Part shown: one piece after another, positions 1 to 6,028 of the stretch
Layout: the number at the start of each line of letters is the position of its first letter
Numbering within the stretch: the first letter of the stretch is position 1
Source: JALVCQ01 sp964452325
GTDB lineage: Bacteria; Bacteroidota; Bacteroidia; JAADEI01; JALVCQ01
DNA: 7,267 nt
Direction: 5' to 3'
Assembly: GCA_964452325.1 (NCBI GenBank)
Contig: CAYVLB010000095.1
Span: forward strand, 1 to 7,267
Program-made: the position numbers and the translations under genes
The notes under the pieces: generated by a model
Database searches by the model: none
Told to the model about the DNA's origin: nothing
Seen by the model: only the letters and a program-made list of their open reading frames with translations

Positions 1-1
1 G

Positions 2-790
2 CAACGGATGCTGTTTGACCATTATTCCATTCAAGCGCGTGAGTTATTGCCCCAGATGTGGGAAATGACAGTTTCGGCACGGAACTGGAATGGAGCTCAT
101 CAACGGGCGTTGGAAATGCTTCGGAATTGGGATTATCGATATGAGATCGATCGTTCGGAGCCATTGATTTTTGAGATGTGGATGATGAAGTGGGTTGAAT
201 ATGCGGCAAAAGACGAAATGGGGGATTCGCTTTTCTCATTTTTTAGGGATATCAACCTATATACGGGCTATTTCCCTGCACGACTGATGGATCACCTTGA
301 GTCACCATGGTTCGACAATGTCCATACCTTTTCCCGTGAGGATGCTCAAGATATTTTGGCAATGGCGTTTGATAGTGTGGTAGTGGAACTGGTTCGCAAG
401 TATGGTGATTTGGAAATGATTCGATGGGGACGGGCACATCCGCTCATGCTACGTCATCCCTTGGGGCAGGTTCGGATGCTTGATTGGCTATTTTCGTTGA
501 ATCGCGAAGTAGCGGCTCCTGGCAATGCCCACACCCTTAACCCATTCAAATACGATTGGAGTCGTCCCTTTGAAGCAATTCATGGGGCATCTCAGAAGCA
601 CATATATTCGGTGGCTAACTGGGATGCTTCTCGTTCGGTGCTTCCTACGGGGGTCTCTGGAATTCCAGCCAGCCCGTTTTATTGCAATCAAACCGATACT
701 TATGTTAGGGGTGGGCTTTTCCCGGAGGTGTTTTCGATCGAGCAGGTGGAAAGAAGTGCAATGCATCGGTTAGAGCTAATTCCGAAATGA
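2..790 (+). CDS. Penicillin amidase-family (Ntn) hydrolase, C-terminal part, 5' truncated by window
   Basis: C-terminal 262 residues of a penicillin amidase/acylase-type N-terminal-nucleophile hydrolase. The frame is open to the left edge, so the true start lies outside; the ATG at 8 is only an internal Met. The visible part carries the family's C-terminal landmarks: WGRAHPLMLRHPLG, then HGASQKHIYSVANWD, then VLPTGVSGIPASPFYCNQ and a closing YVRGG. Family members are autocatalytically cut precursors of roughly 700-850 residues that hydrolyse amide bonds of acylated amines, usually in the periplasm. The signal peptide, the alpha subunit and the catalytic beta-chain N-terminal Ser are not in view, so activity and substrate cannot be judged. 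One deviation: the usual SPHY-type motif after SG reads SPFY. The gene ends 52 bp before the next one, which has its own promoter-like box. Family assignment is confident from the motif series; acylated homoserine lactones, beta-lactams or another amide remain equally possible substrates. Confidence 0.88.
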   Translation, partial: QRMLFDHYSIQARELLPQMWEMTVSARNWNGAHQRALEMLRNWDYRYEIDRSEPLIFEMWMMKWVEYAAKDEMGDSLFSFFRDINLYTGYFPARLMDHLESPWFDNVHTFSREDAQDILAMAFDSVVVELVRKYGDLEMIRWGRAHPLMLRHPLGQVRMLDWLFSLNREVAAPGNAHTLNPFKYDWSRPFEAIHGASQKHIYSVANWDASRSVLPTGVSGIPASPFYCNQTDTYVRGGLFPEVFSIEQVERSAMHRLELIPK

Positions 791-810
791 AGTATTTAGC
801 TATAAAGGCA

Positions 811-818
811 TACATTTG
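811..818 (+). promoter_or_regulatory. Putative Bacteroidota -7 promoter element upstream of the Omp28-like gene
   Basis: TACATTTG is an exact match to the Bacteroidota sigma-ABfr -7 consensus TAnnTTTG. It lies in the 52-bp gap, 24 bp before the ATG at 843, and would give a short leader of roughly 15-20 nt. No good TTTG -33 element is visible at the expected 19-21 bp upstream; that position falls on the stop codon of the preceding gene. The call rests on the -7 box and its location only. Confidence 0.45.
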
Positions 819-842
819 CTGCTTAATAAAAGCTAATGCGTT

Positions 843-1688
843 ATGAGGATTTTAAAAGTAAGCTGGCTTGTTGTATTGGCAATGCCATTATCAATGCTGA
901 TTGTGGGATGTGAGAAAGGTTCCAATCAAGACGAAAATTCGCCAGAAAATACCGTACCTGAGAATTTCGTTAAGAAAGTGGTAATTGAAGAAGTCACGGG
1001 AGAATGGTGCGCTGCATGTCCCCGCGGGGCTGGGAAGTTAGAGGAATTATTGCAGACGTATGGCGATAAGGTGGTTGTGATTTCAGTCCATGAGGGTGAT
1101 CCGTTCGAACGGAAAGATTACTACCGCGAGTTGTCGACCCTTCAAGCGGCAGTTTCGGGCAATAATACCATTTCTTTTCCCTCCGTTGCCATTGACCGTC
1201 GGCTATGGAATCAAGGCAAGGCTTTGCTGCTAACACTGTTGGATGGCTGGGAAACTCCTATTCAGGAACAAATGGGCAAAAGTGCGGATGCGGGATTATA
1301 CATTGAATCTAACATTGCGGAGAACAAGTTGTACATTACTATATATGTGGCTTCTAAAACTGCCTATAATAGCCTTCGTTTAATGGTTACAGTATGTGAA
1401 AATGATATCCCCGAGAGTGCACCGGGTGCTCAGAAAGGAGCTAATGGAGATTACGTGCATCAACACGTGCTACGGGAGTATCCTACTGGTGCTCAGGGAG
1501 AGGCGATCACTTTGGAGCCTGGCAAGGTGTGGAAAAAAACATATGTTATTGATTTGACCAATACTGGTTATAAAACTGACAAATTGGAGGTGGGTGCCTA
1601 TATTCGGCATCATGATCCGTCGAATAAAAACTATACGGTGGTCAATGCCCAGAAAACAATGGCGGGTCAGAGTTCAGGATGGAATTAA
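843..1688 (+). CDS. Omp28-related lipoprotein with thioredoxin-like CAAC domain
   Basis: A 281-residue predicted lipoprotein. Residues 1-22 form a type II signal peptide with a hydrophobic core and lipobox LIVGC, so Cys23 should be lipidated. A polar linker (24-43) follows. Residues about 45-125 look like a thioredoxin fold: a beta strand leading into EWCAACP (redox pair Cys56/Cys59), and a candidate cis-proline Pro113 in SFPSVAID. The C-terminal half (about 145-281) matches the Omp28 pattern of a beta-rich domain, including HQHVLREYPTG near 207-217 and KNYTVVNAQKTM near 262-273. Omp28 is a Porphyromonas gingivalis outer-membrane protein; its relatives across Bacteroidota have no firmly established role. 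The CxxC suggests periplasmic thiol-disulfide exchange or cytochrome/protein maturation, which is inference. The ATG at 843 is chosen because it places the signal peptide correctly. There is no Shine-Dalgarno, as is usual in this phylum. The gene appears monocistronic, with a promoter-like box before it and a strong terminator after it. Confidence 0.87.
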   Translation: MRILKVSWLVVLAMPLSMLIVGCEKGSNQDENSPENTVPENFVKKVVIEEVTGEWCAACPRGAGKLEELLQTYGDKVVVISVHEGDPFERKDYYRELSTLQAAVSGNNTISFPSVAIDRRLWNQGKALLLTLLDGWETPIQEQMGKSADAGLYIESNIAENKLYITIYVASKTAYNSLRLMVTVCENDIPESAPGAQKGANGDYVHQHVLREYPTGAQGEAITLEPGKVWKKTYVIDLTNTGYKTDKLEVGAYIRHHDPSNKNYTVVNAQKTMAGQSSGWN

Positions 1689-1711
1689 GTGGGGCTTAGG
1701 GTGTTAATGGT

Positions 1712-1756
1712 ACGTCCTTCGGTGCTTGGTCTGTGCCGAAGGGCGTTTATTTTTTT
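1712..1756 (+). terminator. Strong Rho-independent terminator after the Omp28-like gene
   Basis: Arm 1712-1722 (ACGTCCTTCGG) pairs with 1736-1746 (CCGAAGGGCGT) over 11 positions, all Watson-Crick except one T-G wobble. It encloses a 13-nt loop and runs directly into a T-rich tract at 1746-1756 (TTTATTTTTTT). It starts 24 bp after the Omp28-like stop codon. It also lies across any reading frame starting at the ATG at 1733, which argues against that upstream start for the next gene. Confidence 0.9.
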
Positions 1757-1785
1757 AGGCATTCTTCGAGGGATATTTACCTTTG
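1755..1785 (+). promoter_or_regulatory. Putative Bacteroidota promoter driving the M16 / radical SAM / surE / lpxB run
   Basis: TACCTTTG at 1778-1785 matches the TAnnTTTG -7 consensus exactly. Nineteen bp upstream, TTAG at 1755-1758 matches three of four bases of the TTTG -33 element and overlaps the end of the preceding terminator's T tract. Transcription would begin around 1790-1793, giving a leader of about 20-25 nt before the ATG at 1814. This is independent support for that start codon. The 5' end has not been measured. Confidence 0.55.
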
Positions 1786-1813
1786 CCGGCAACCCCAAAG
1801 CAAACATTCCGTG

Positions 1814-3577
1814 ATGCGCCCATATTTCCTATTGAGTGCAATATTGTTTTTTACGATGGCCTGTGGTTCTAAAAAGAAAGTGATTCGGGCTACTTCGCCA
1901 GCAGACAAGGTAGCTGTCAAGTCTGTGGGCAGTTATTACGAAGTTTTTCCTTCGCATTTGCAATATGATCGCCCCAGTTTGCCAGAGAATTTTCACTATC
2001 GCCGTTTGCCCAATGGCTTGGAAGTTCTTGTAATAGAGAACCATGCGGTGCCCCTGGTCACGGTGGAAATTGCCGTTCACAATGGGTCATTTACCGAAGA
2101 TTCTACCCTTGACGGCTTATCTCATTTGTATGAACACATGTTTTTCAAGGCCAATAGGGACTATCCCAATCAAGAATCCTTCATGCAGCGGGTCAAAGAA
2201 CTGGGGATCGTTTTTAATGGGACCACTTCTAATGAGCGGGTGAATTATTTCTTTACGATGCCCTCACGGAACGTTAAAGAGGGGCTGGAATTCATGCGAT
2301 CGGCGATCTTGGGTCCCCTTTTCCTTGAGGAAGAGATGAGGAAAGAGAACGTAGTAGTGGCAGGGGAGTTTCAACGCAATGAGTCCAGTCCGTTTTTTCA
2401 TCTCAACTTCCGTTTGCGTCAATATTTATGGCAAAATAATTTTACCCGTAAGAACCCGATTGGCAATTATGATGTCATTCTGAATGCAACGCCGGAAATC
2501 ATGCGAAAAATCCAACATCGTTACTACTATCCGAATAATTCCATATTGGTGGTAGCTGGTGATGTAAAACCCGACGAAATTTTTCAATGGGCTGAAGAAT
2601 TGTTTGGCGGATGGAAGTCATCGGAGTTTGATATTTTTAGGAAGTATCCTGTGCCGCGCTTTAAGCCAGTTCCCCATAATATTACATTTATTGAAACGCG
2701 GCAAGAGGCCCGTGTTCCGATTTATCAGCAGGCCTATCATGGCCCCAGTACTTTGGAAGACATCAAGGCCACGTATGCTGCCGATGTGTTTTCATATATT
2801 CTTGGTCAGAAGGGCTCGAAGTTTCAAAAAAATCTGGTAGATAGTGGTTATGCCCTTCAAGCCAACATTTCGTATTACACGCAGCGTTTTGTTGGGCCGA
2901 TTACCATTATGATGGTGCCCAATCCGCAACGGATCAATGAGGCGATACTTAAGTTATGGGAGGAAATCCAGAAGTTTGATGATCCGGACTACATTACTGA
3001 TGCGCAGATTGAGCGGGCAAAGCGAATGCTTGTGATTGAGGAAAAATATGGGAGAGAACGCACTACCCAACTGATTCATACGGTTACTTTCTGGTGGGCT
3101 TCTGCCAGCCTCGACTACTTCACTTCGTATCCTGATGAAATTCAGAAGGTAACGCGTCAGGACATTGTTAATTACGTTCGGAAATACATTATTGGCAATC
3201 ACTATGTGGGGGGGCTGTTGGTTCCTTCGACCATACGTTCAGCGATTGACTCGGTTCGCGTGATTCGTGATTTGAAATATATCCATCAATACCGTGTGGA
3301 GGTGCCCCAAGGAGAAAAGTTCGACCCGAAATCCTATAAAGATCTTGTGGGTGATCTGTTGTTCATACTTCGCTTGAATCCGGGCTATGGGATTGGGGTT
3401 CGTGCCGAAGGTCCGGAGGCAGACAATATTGGGAAGGTATTGTTAGAAGCCTTGCGTAAGGAGCGGGAATCATTTGGTCTGCCCAATGCGATGTTTGCCC
3501 TTGATGCACGAAGCTCCAAAGGACCGATCACGGTTTTGACTTTTGAGTTAATTCCTATTCCTCAAACGACCAAATAG
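1814..3577 (+). CDS. M16 zinc peptidase, catalytic subunit, lipoprotein with C-terminal extension
   Basis: A 587-residue M16 (pitrilysin-type) metallopeptidase. The inverted zinc motif HLYEH is at residues 104-108 (His104, Glu107, His108). The third ligand Glu185 lies exactly 76 residues after His108, the classic HxxEH-x76-E spacing, so the zinc site is intact. Residues 1-16 are a lipoprotein signal with lipobox FTMAC, and Cys17 is the anchor. Residues about 50-475 cover the two M16 halves. In the second half, the Arg of the family's Arg/Tyr substrate pair is absent (Val342 occupies the place). Residues about 488-587 are an extra tail not needed for an M16B fold, with a faint OmpA-like look. 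The frame is open upstream to an ATG at 1733, but that start would fall in the terminator loop and bury the signal peptide; ATG 1814 follows the promoter-like element and begins the lipobox. The partner gene starts 2 bp after the stop. The substrate is unknown; processing or turnover of envelope peptides is inferred. Confidence 0.9.
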   Translation: MRPYFLLSAILFFTMACGSKKKVIRATSPADKVAVKSVGSYYEVFPSHLQYDRPSLPENFHYRRLPNGLEVLVIENHAVPLVTVEIAVHNGSFTEDSTLDGLSHLYEHMFFKANRDYPNQESFMQRVKELGIVFNGTTSNERVNYFFTMPSRNVKEGLEFMRSAILGPLFLEEEMRKENVVVAGEFQRNESSPFFHLNFRLRQYLWQNNFTRKNPIGNYDVILNATPEIMRKIQHRYYYPNNSILVVAGDVKPDEIFQWAEELFGGWKSSEFDIFRKYPVPRFKPVPHNITFIETRQEARVPIYQQAYHGPSTLEDIKATYAADVFSYILGQKGSKFQKNLVDSGYALQANISYYTQRFVGPITIMMVPNPQRINEAILKLWEEIQKFDDPDYITDAQIERAKRMLVIEEKYGRERTTQLIHTVTFWWASASLDYFTSYPDEIQKVTRQDIVNYVRKYIIGNHYVGGLLVPSTIRSAIDSVRVIRDLKYIHQYRVEVPQGEKFDPKSYKDLVGDLLFILRLNPGYGIGVRAEGPEADNIGKVLLEALRKERESFGLPNAMFALDARSSKGPITVLTFELIPIPQTTK

Positions 3578-3579
3578 CG

Positions 3580-4929
3580 ATGAAAGCATTTCGATATGCC
3601 TTAGTTATGGTGCTATGGAAAGCAGCGGTTTTCGGGTATGCTCAGTCATTTGATGTGTCCCCGATGCCTCAACAAGAAACGTATGAATTTTTTGAAAGCG
3701 GATTTAAGGTGATCTATCGTTACGTGCCCAATGAGATTATTGTGGTACAGGTAGGCTTTCGGGGGGGGGTAGCCCGGGTTACGAAAGAGTTCGAAGGAAT
3801 GGAGAAACTGGCACTGGCAACCGCTGTTGAAAGTGGTACGAAGAACATGCCTAGAGACGCTTTTCACGACGACATTGACGCGCATGGTATTCGGATAGGA
3901 AGTAGTGCTGCTTACGACTATTCCACTTTCCAGTTGCAATGTCTGAAAGATTATGCTGATCGTGGGCTGCATCGTTTTGCTGAATTGATTCGATCGCCTT
4001 ATTTCGATACAACGAGTTTTGAACAAGTGCGCCATCAGATGATTTCTGGGGTTCAGCAGGCACTTTCTACACCCGATGCTTTTATCCGTCGCACCTCCAT
4101 TCAAGAGACGTTTAAGGGCTATGAATATGAAAAGGCACCGGAAGGAAGTCCTGAGTCGCTCGAAAAGATTACGTACGATCAGGCCCGCCGTTTCTATTTC
4201 GAGCAGTTGTTGGATAAGAGCAACATGGTGATAGTGGTGGTGGGGGATATTACCAAGCTGGAGGTTCGAGAGTGGATTCGAACGGCATTAAAAGATATTC
4301 CTTCCCGTAACATTAGCATACGTCCCCACCTTCCGGAAGCCATTGCGTATAATGACAGTCGCTTGAAGGAGTATTCCCGTGAGGAGATGGCCACTTATTA
4401 CTATCGGGGCATTACGGGTGCTCCTCCACGGGGTAGTGAATGGGAGATACCGATGATGGTGGGTTTTAATATTTTAGATGACCGGTTTTTTGTGGAGATT
4501 CGAACGAAACGAAACCTCTCTTATGCTCCTGCGGCATTTATGGCCCGTGCCATGAAAGTGCCGTATGGAATTCTTTATGTGTCGACTACGGATCCCTCGG
4601 CAGCAGCTCGGGTTATGGTCGATGAACTCAAAAAAATTAAGAAAGAAGGCTTTACTGCTAAGGAGCTGCGTGATAAAAAAGAGGTATTTCTTACCTATCA
4701 CTACATGGGTGAAGAATCGAATGCCAGCCTTGCCGGTAGTTTGATGCGAAGTGAAATGACAGGGGGGGGATGGCGTGAGGCTGTGCTATTCAATCAGAAA
4801 GTTCAGTCGGTTACACTTGAAAAAATGAATGAAGCTTTTCGTAAGTATATCCGTGGGATTCGCTGGTATTATGTAGGTGATCCGAAGGCTATCAAAGATT
4901 CGATGGTATTTGAGGAAGTGATAGAGTAG
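3580..4929 (+). CDS. M16 peptidase-like non-catalytic partner subunit, secreted
   Basis: A 449-residue M16B homologue that has lost the zinc site. Where HxxEH should be, after the conserved Gly at 73, the residues are K76-L-A-L-A80, and the position of the third ligand is Val158. Near the middle of the C-terminal half it keeps the canonical EIRTKRNLSY motif, with Arg308 and Tyr315 at the spacing of the family's substrate-binding pair. It therefore looks like the non-catalytic half of a heterodimer with the upstream gene, as in mitochondrial processing peptidase and the Sphingomonas M16B pairs. Residues 1-21 resemble a Sec signal peptide ending GYA|QS, though Lys14 interrupts the hydrophobic core; no lipobox cysteine is seen. 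It starts 2 bp after the previous stop with no Shine-Dalgarno, suggesting translational coupling. G9 and G8 runs lie within the coding frame. An alternative is a chaperone or scaffold role without substrate binding, but the retained Arg/Tyr pair argues against that. Confidence 0.87.
   Translation: MKAFRYALVMVLWKAAVFGYAQSFDVSPMPQQETYEFFESGFKVIYRYVPNEIIVVQVGFRGGVARVTKEFEGMEKLALATAVESGTKNMPRDAFHDDIDAHGIRIGSSAAYDYSTFQLQCLKDYADRGLHRFAELIRSPYFDTTSFEQVRHQMISGVQQALSTPDAFIRRTSIQETFKGYEYEKAPEGSPESLEKITYDQARRFYFEQLLDKSNMVIVVVGDITKLEVREWIRTALKDIPSRNISIRPHLPEAIAYNDSRLKEYSREEMATYYYRGITGAPPRGSEWEIPMMVGFNILDDRFFVEIRTKRNLSYAPAAFMARAMKVPYGILYVSTTDPSAAARVMVDELKKIKKEGFTAKELRDKKEVFLTYHYMGEESNASLAGSLMRSEMTGGGWREAVLFNQKVQSVTLEKMNEAFRKYIRGIRWYYVGDPKAIKDSMVFEEVIE
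3761..3769 (+). repeat. G9 homopolymer inside the non-catalytic M16 gene
   Basis: Nine consecutive G residues cover codons 61-64. Loss of one G would create an immediate in-frame TAG right after the tract. Gain of one G would reach a TGA about 24 codons on. The tract is therefore a possible slippage site; the frame is intact in this copy. Confidence 0.9.
4762..4769 (+). repeat. G8 homopolymer inside the non-catalytic M16 gene
   Basis: Eight consecutive G residues encode most of Gly395-Gly397. A one-base gain would give TGA within a few codons and a one-base loss would give TGA about 20 codons later, removing roughly the last 30-50 residues. The frame is intact here. Confidence 0.9.
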
Positions 4930-4957
4930 TGAAGGGGAGTACAGAGCTTTCCCGATT

Positions 4958-5998
4958 ATGATTTTGAACAGGCGGGCGTGGTGGGCTCGAAATAAGCGCT
5001 TGTTGCGGAGCGCATTGCGTCGGCGCCGTTTGATGAATCTTGTTTGGAATGGGCTGGCGTATCATTGGGCATATTTGACAGGGCGTACTACTGTGGCCCA
5101 TCGGCCGGTAGCGCTTACTTTCGAGCCCACCACGCATTGCAACCTTCGGTGTCCGCAGTGCATTAGTGGCCGGCGTGCTTTTACGCGTCCAACAGGACAG
5201 GCGTCCTCCCAAACATTGCAAAAGGTCTTGGATGAGATCGGCGACGATATTTTTTACCTCAGCTTATACTTTCAGGGTGAACCCTATCTTAATCCCCACC
5301 TTTGGGAAATGTGTCGAATTGCTCGACAATACGGCGTGTTTACCGATATATCCACCAACGGTCACTATTTTTCTGAAAAGTGCTGCCATCAGACAGTAGA
5401 AGAAGGGCCGGATCAACTGATTATTTCGCTGGATGGGACGACGCCCGAATCGTATCGAATTTATCGGGTGGGGGGACAGTGGCAAAGGGTAATGGAGGGA
5501 ATCCATCGATTAATGCAGGTGCGCTGTCATTATCAGCGCCTACGCCCCTATGTGATTTTGCAGTTTATCGTGTTTGCACATAATGAGCAAGAGGTGGCAG
5601 ATGTGGAAGATTTGGCTCGCCAATTGGGGGTGGATGAGTTGCGTATCAAAACGGCGCAAGTGTATGAAGAATGGGAAGGTGCACGCTGGATTCCCAGCAC
5701 CGATCGATATTCTCGGTATGAGCAATCGGCCCACGGCCTTCGCCTTAAAAGCCGTCGCTGGCGGGGATGTACCCGCGTATGGCAAGAGCCAACGATTACG
5801 TGGGACGGACAGATTTTGCCGTGTTGTTTTGATAAAGACGCCGATTTTGCAATGGGTAATATCCGCCACCAATCATTTGATACGATATGGAATGGAAAAG
5901 CATATCAGATGTTTCGTAAACAGGTATTTACCGATCGAACCGTACTTGGGATGTGTCGCAATTGTACGGAAGGGACGAGGCTATGGGTCAAAAAGTGA
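4958..5998 (+). CDS. Radical SAM protein with reduced SPASM (twitch-type) C-terminal domain
   Basis: A 346-residue radical SAM enzyme. The [4Fe-4S]/SAM motif is CNLRCPQC (Cys61, Cys65, Cys68), preceded by strand LTFEPTTH and followed by SGRRAFTRPTG. QGEPYLNP (106-113) fits the SAM-binding GE motif, and ISTNG (131-135) and ISLDG (156-160) mark later barrel strands. The C-terminal domain has Cys271-x12-Gly284-x4-Cys289, agreeing with the SPASM opening Cx9-15Gx4C, then Cys290 and Cys333-x2-Cys336. The remaining SPASM cysteines are missing, so one auxiliary cluster is more likely than two. Residues 1-25 are unusually basic (nine Arg, one Lys, no acidic residue before Glu56) with two Trp; an internal ATG at 5033 (Met26) could be the true start. 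The gene lies 28 bp after the M16 pair and 30 bp before surE, so co-transcription is likely. SPASM/twitch enzymes modify peptides, proteins or small molecules; this substrate is not known, and no precursor-peptide gene is visible here. Confidence 0.88.
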   Translation: MILNRRAWWARNKRLLRSALRRRRLMNLVWNGLAYHWAYLTGRTTVAHRPVALTFEPTTHCNLRCPQCISGRRAFTRPTGQASSQTLQKVLDEIGDDIFYLSLYFQGEPYLNPHLWEMCRIARQYGVFTDISTNGHYFSEKCCHQTVEEGPDQLIISLDGTTPESYRIYRVGGQWQRVMEGIHRLMQVRCHYQRLRPYVILQFIVFAHNEQEVADVEDLARQLGVDELRIKTAQVYEEWEGARWIPSTDRYSRYEQSAHGLRLKSRRWRGCTRVWQEPTITWDGQILPCCFDKDADFAMGNIRHQSFDTIWNGKAYQMFRKQVFTDRTVLGMCRNCTEGTRLWVKK

Positions 5999-6028
5999 AA
6001 ATTTGCATCCTTTGAATTTTGATGGGCT

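Noticed and set aside
1425..1496. Repeated GGTGCTCAG at 1425-1433 and 1488-1496.
   Set aside because: Both copies encode a Gly-Ala-Gln tripeptide in the same gene; nine bases is too short to call a repeat element.
1733..1813. 27-codon upstream extension of the catalytic M16 gene from the ATG at 1733.
   Set aside because: The ATG sits in the loop of a strong terminator and upstream of the likely promoter, and the extension would hide the lipoprotein signal that begins at 1814.
3646..4104. 152-codon open frame on the - strand.
   Set aside because: Antisense shadow of the non-catalytic M16 gene; composition is of a reversed coding strand with no motif.
4930..4957. Possible terminator or Shine-Dalgarno between the M16 pair and the radical SAM gene.
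   Set aside because: Only a GGGA/TCCC 4-bp pairing without a T tract, and GGGGAG at 4934-4939 is about 18 nt from the ATG, too far for normal ribosome binding.
5999..6028. Possible promoter before surE (ATCCTTTG resembling TAnnTTTG).
   Set aside because: The first two bases of the element do not match and there is no spaced -33 element; co-transcription from upstream is simpler.
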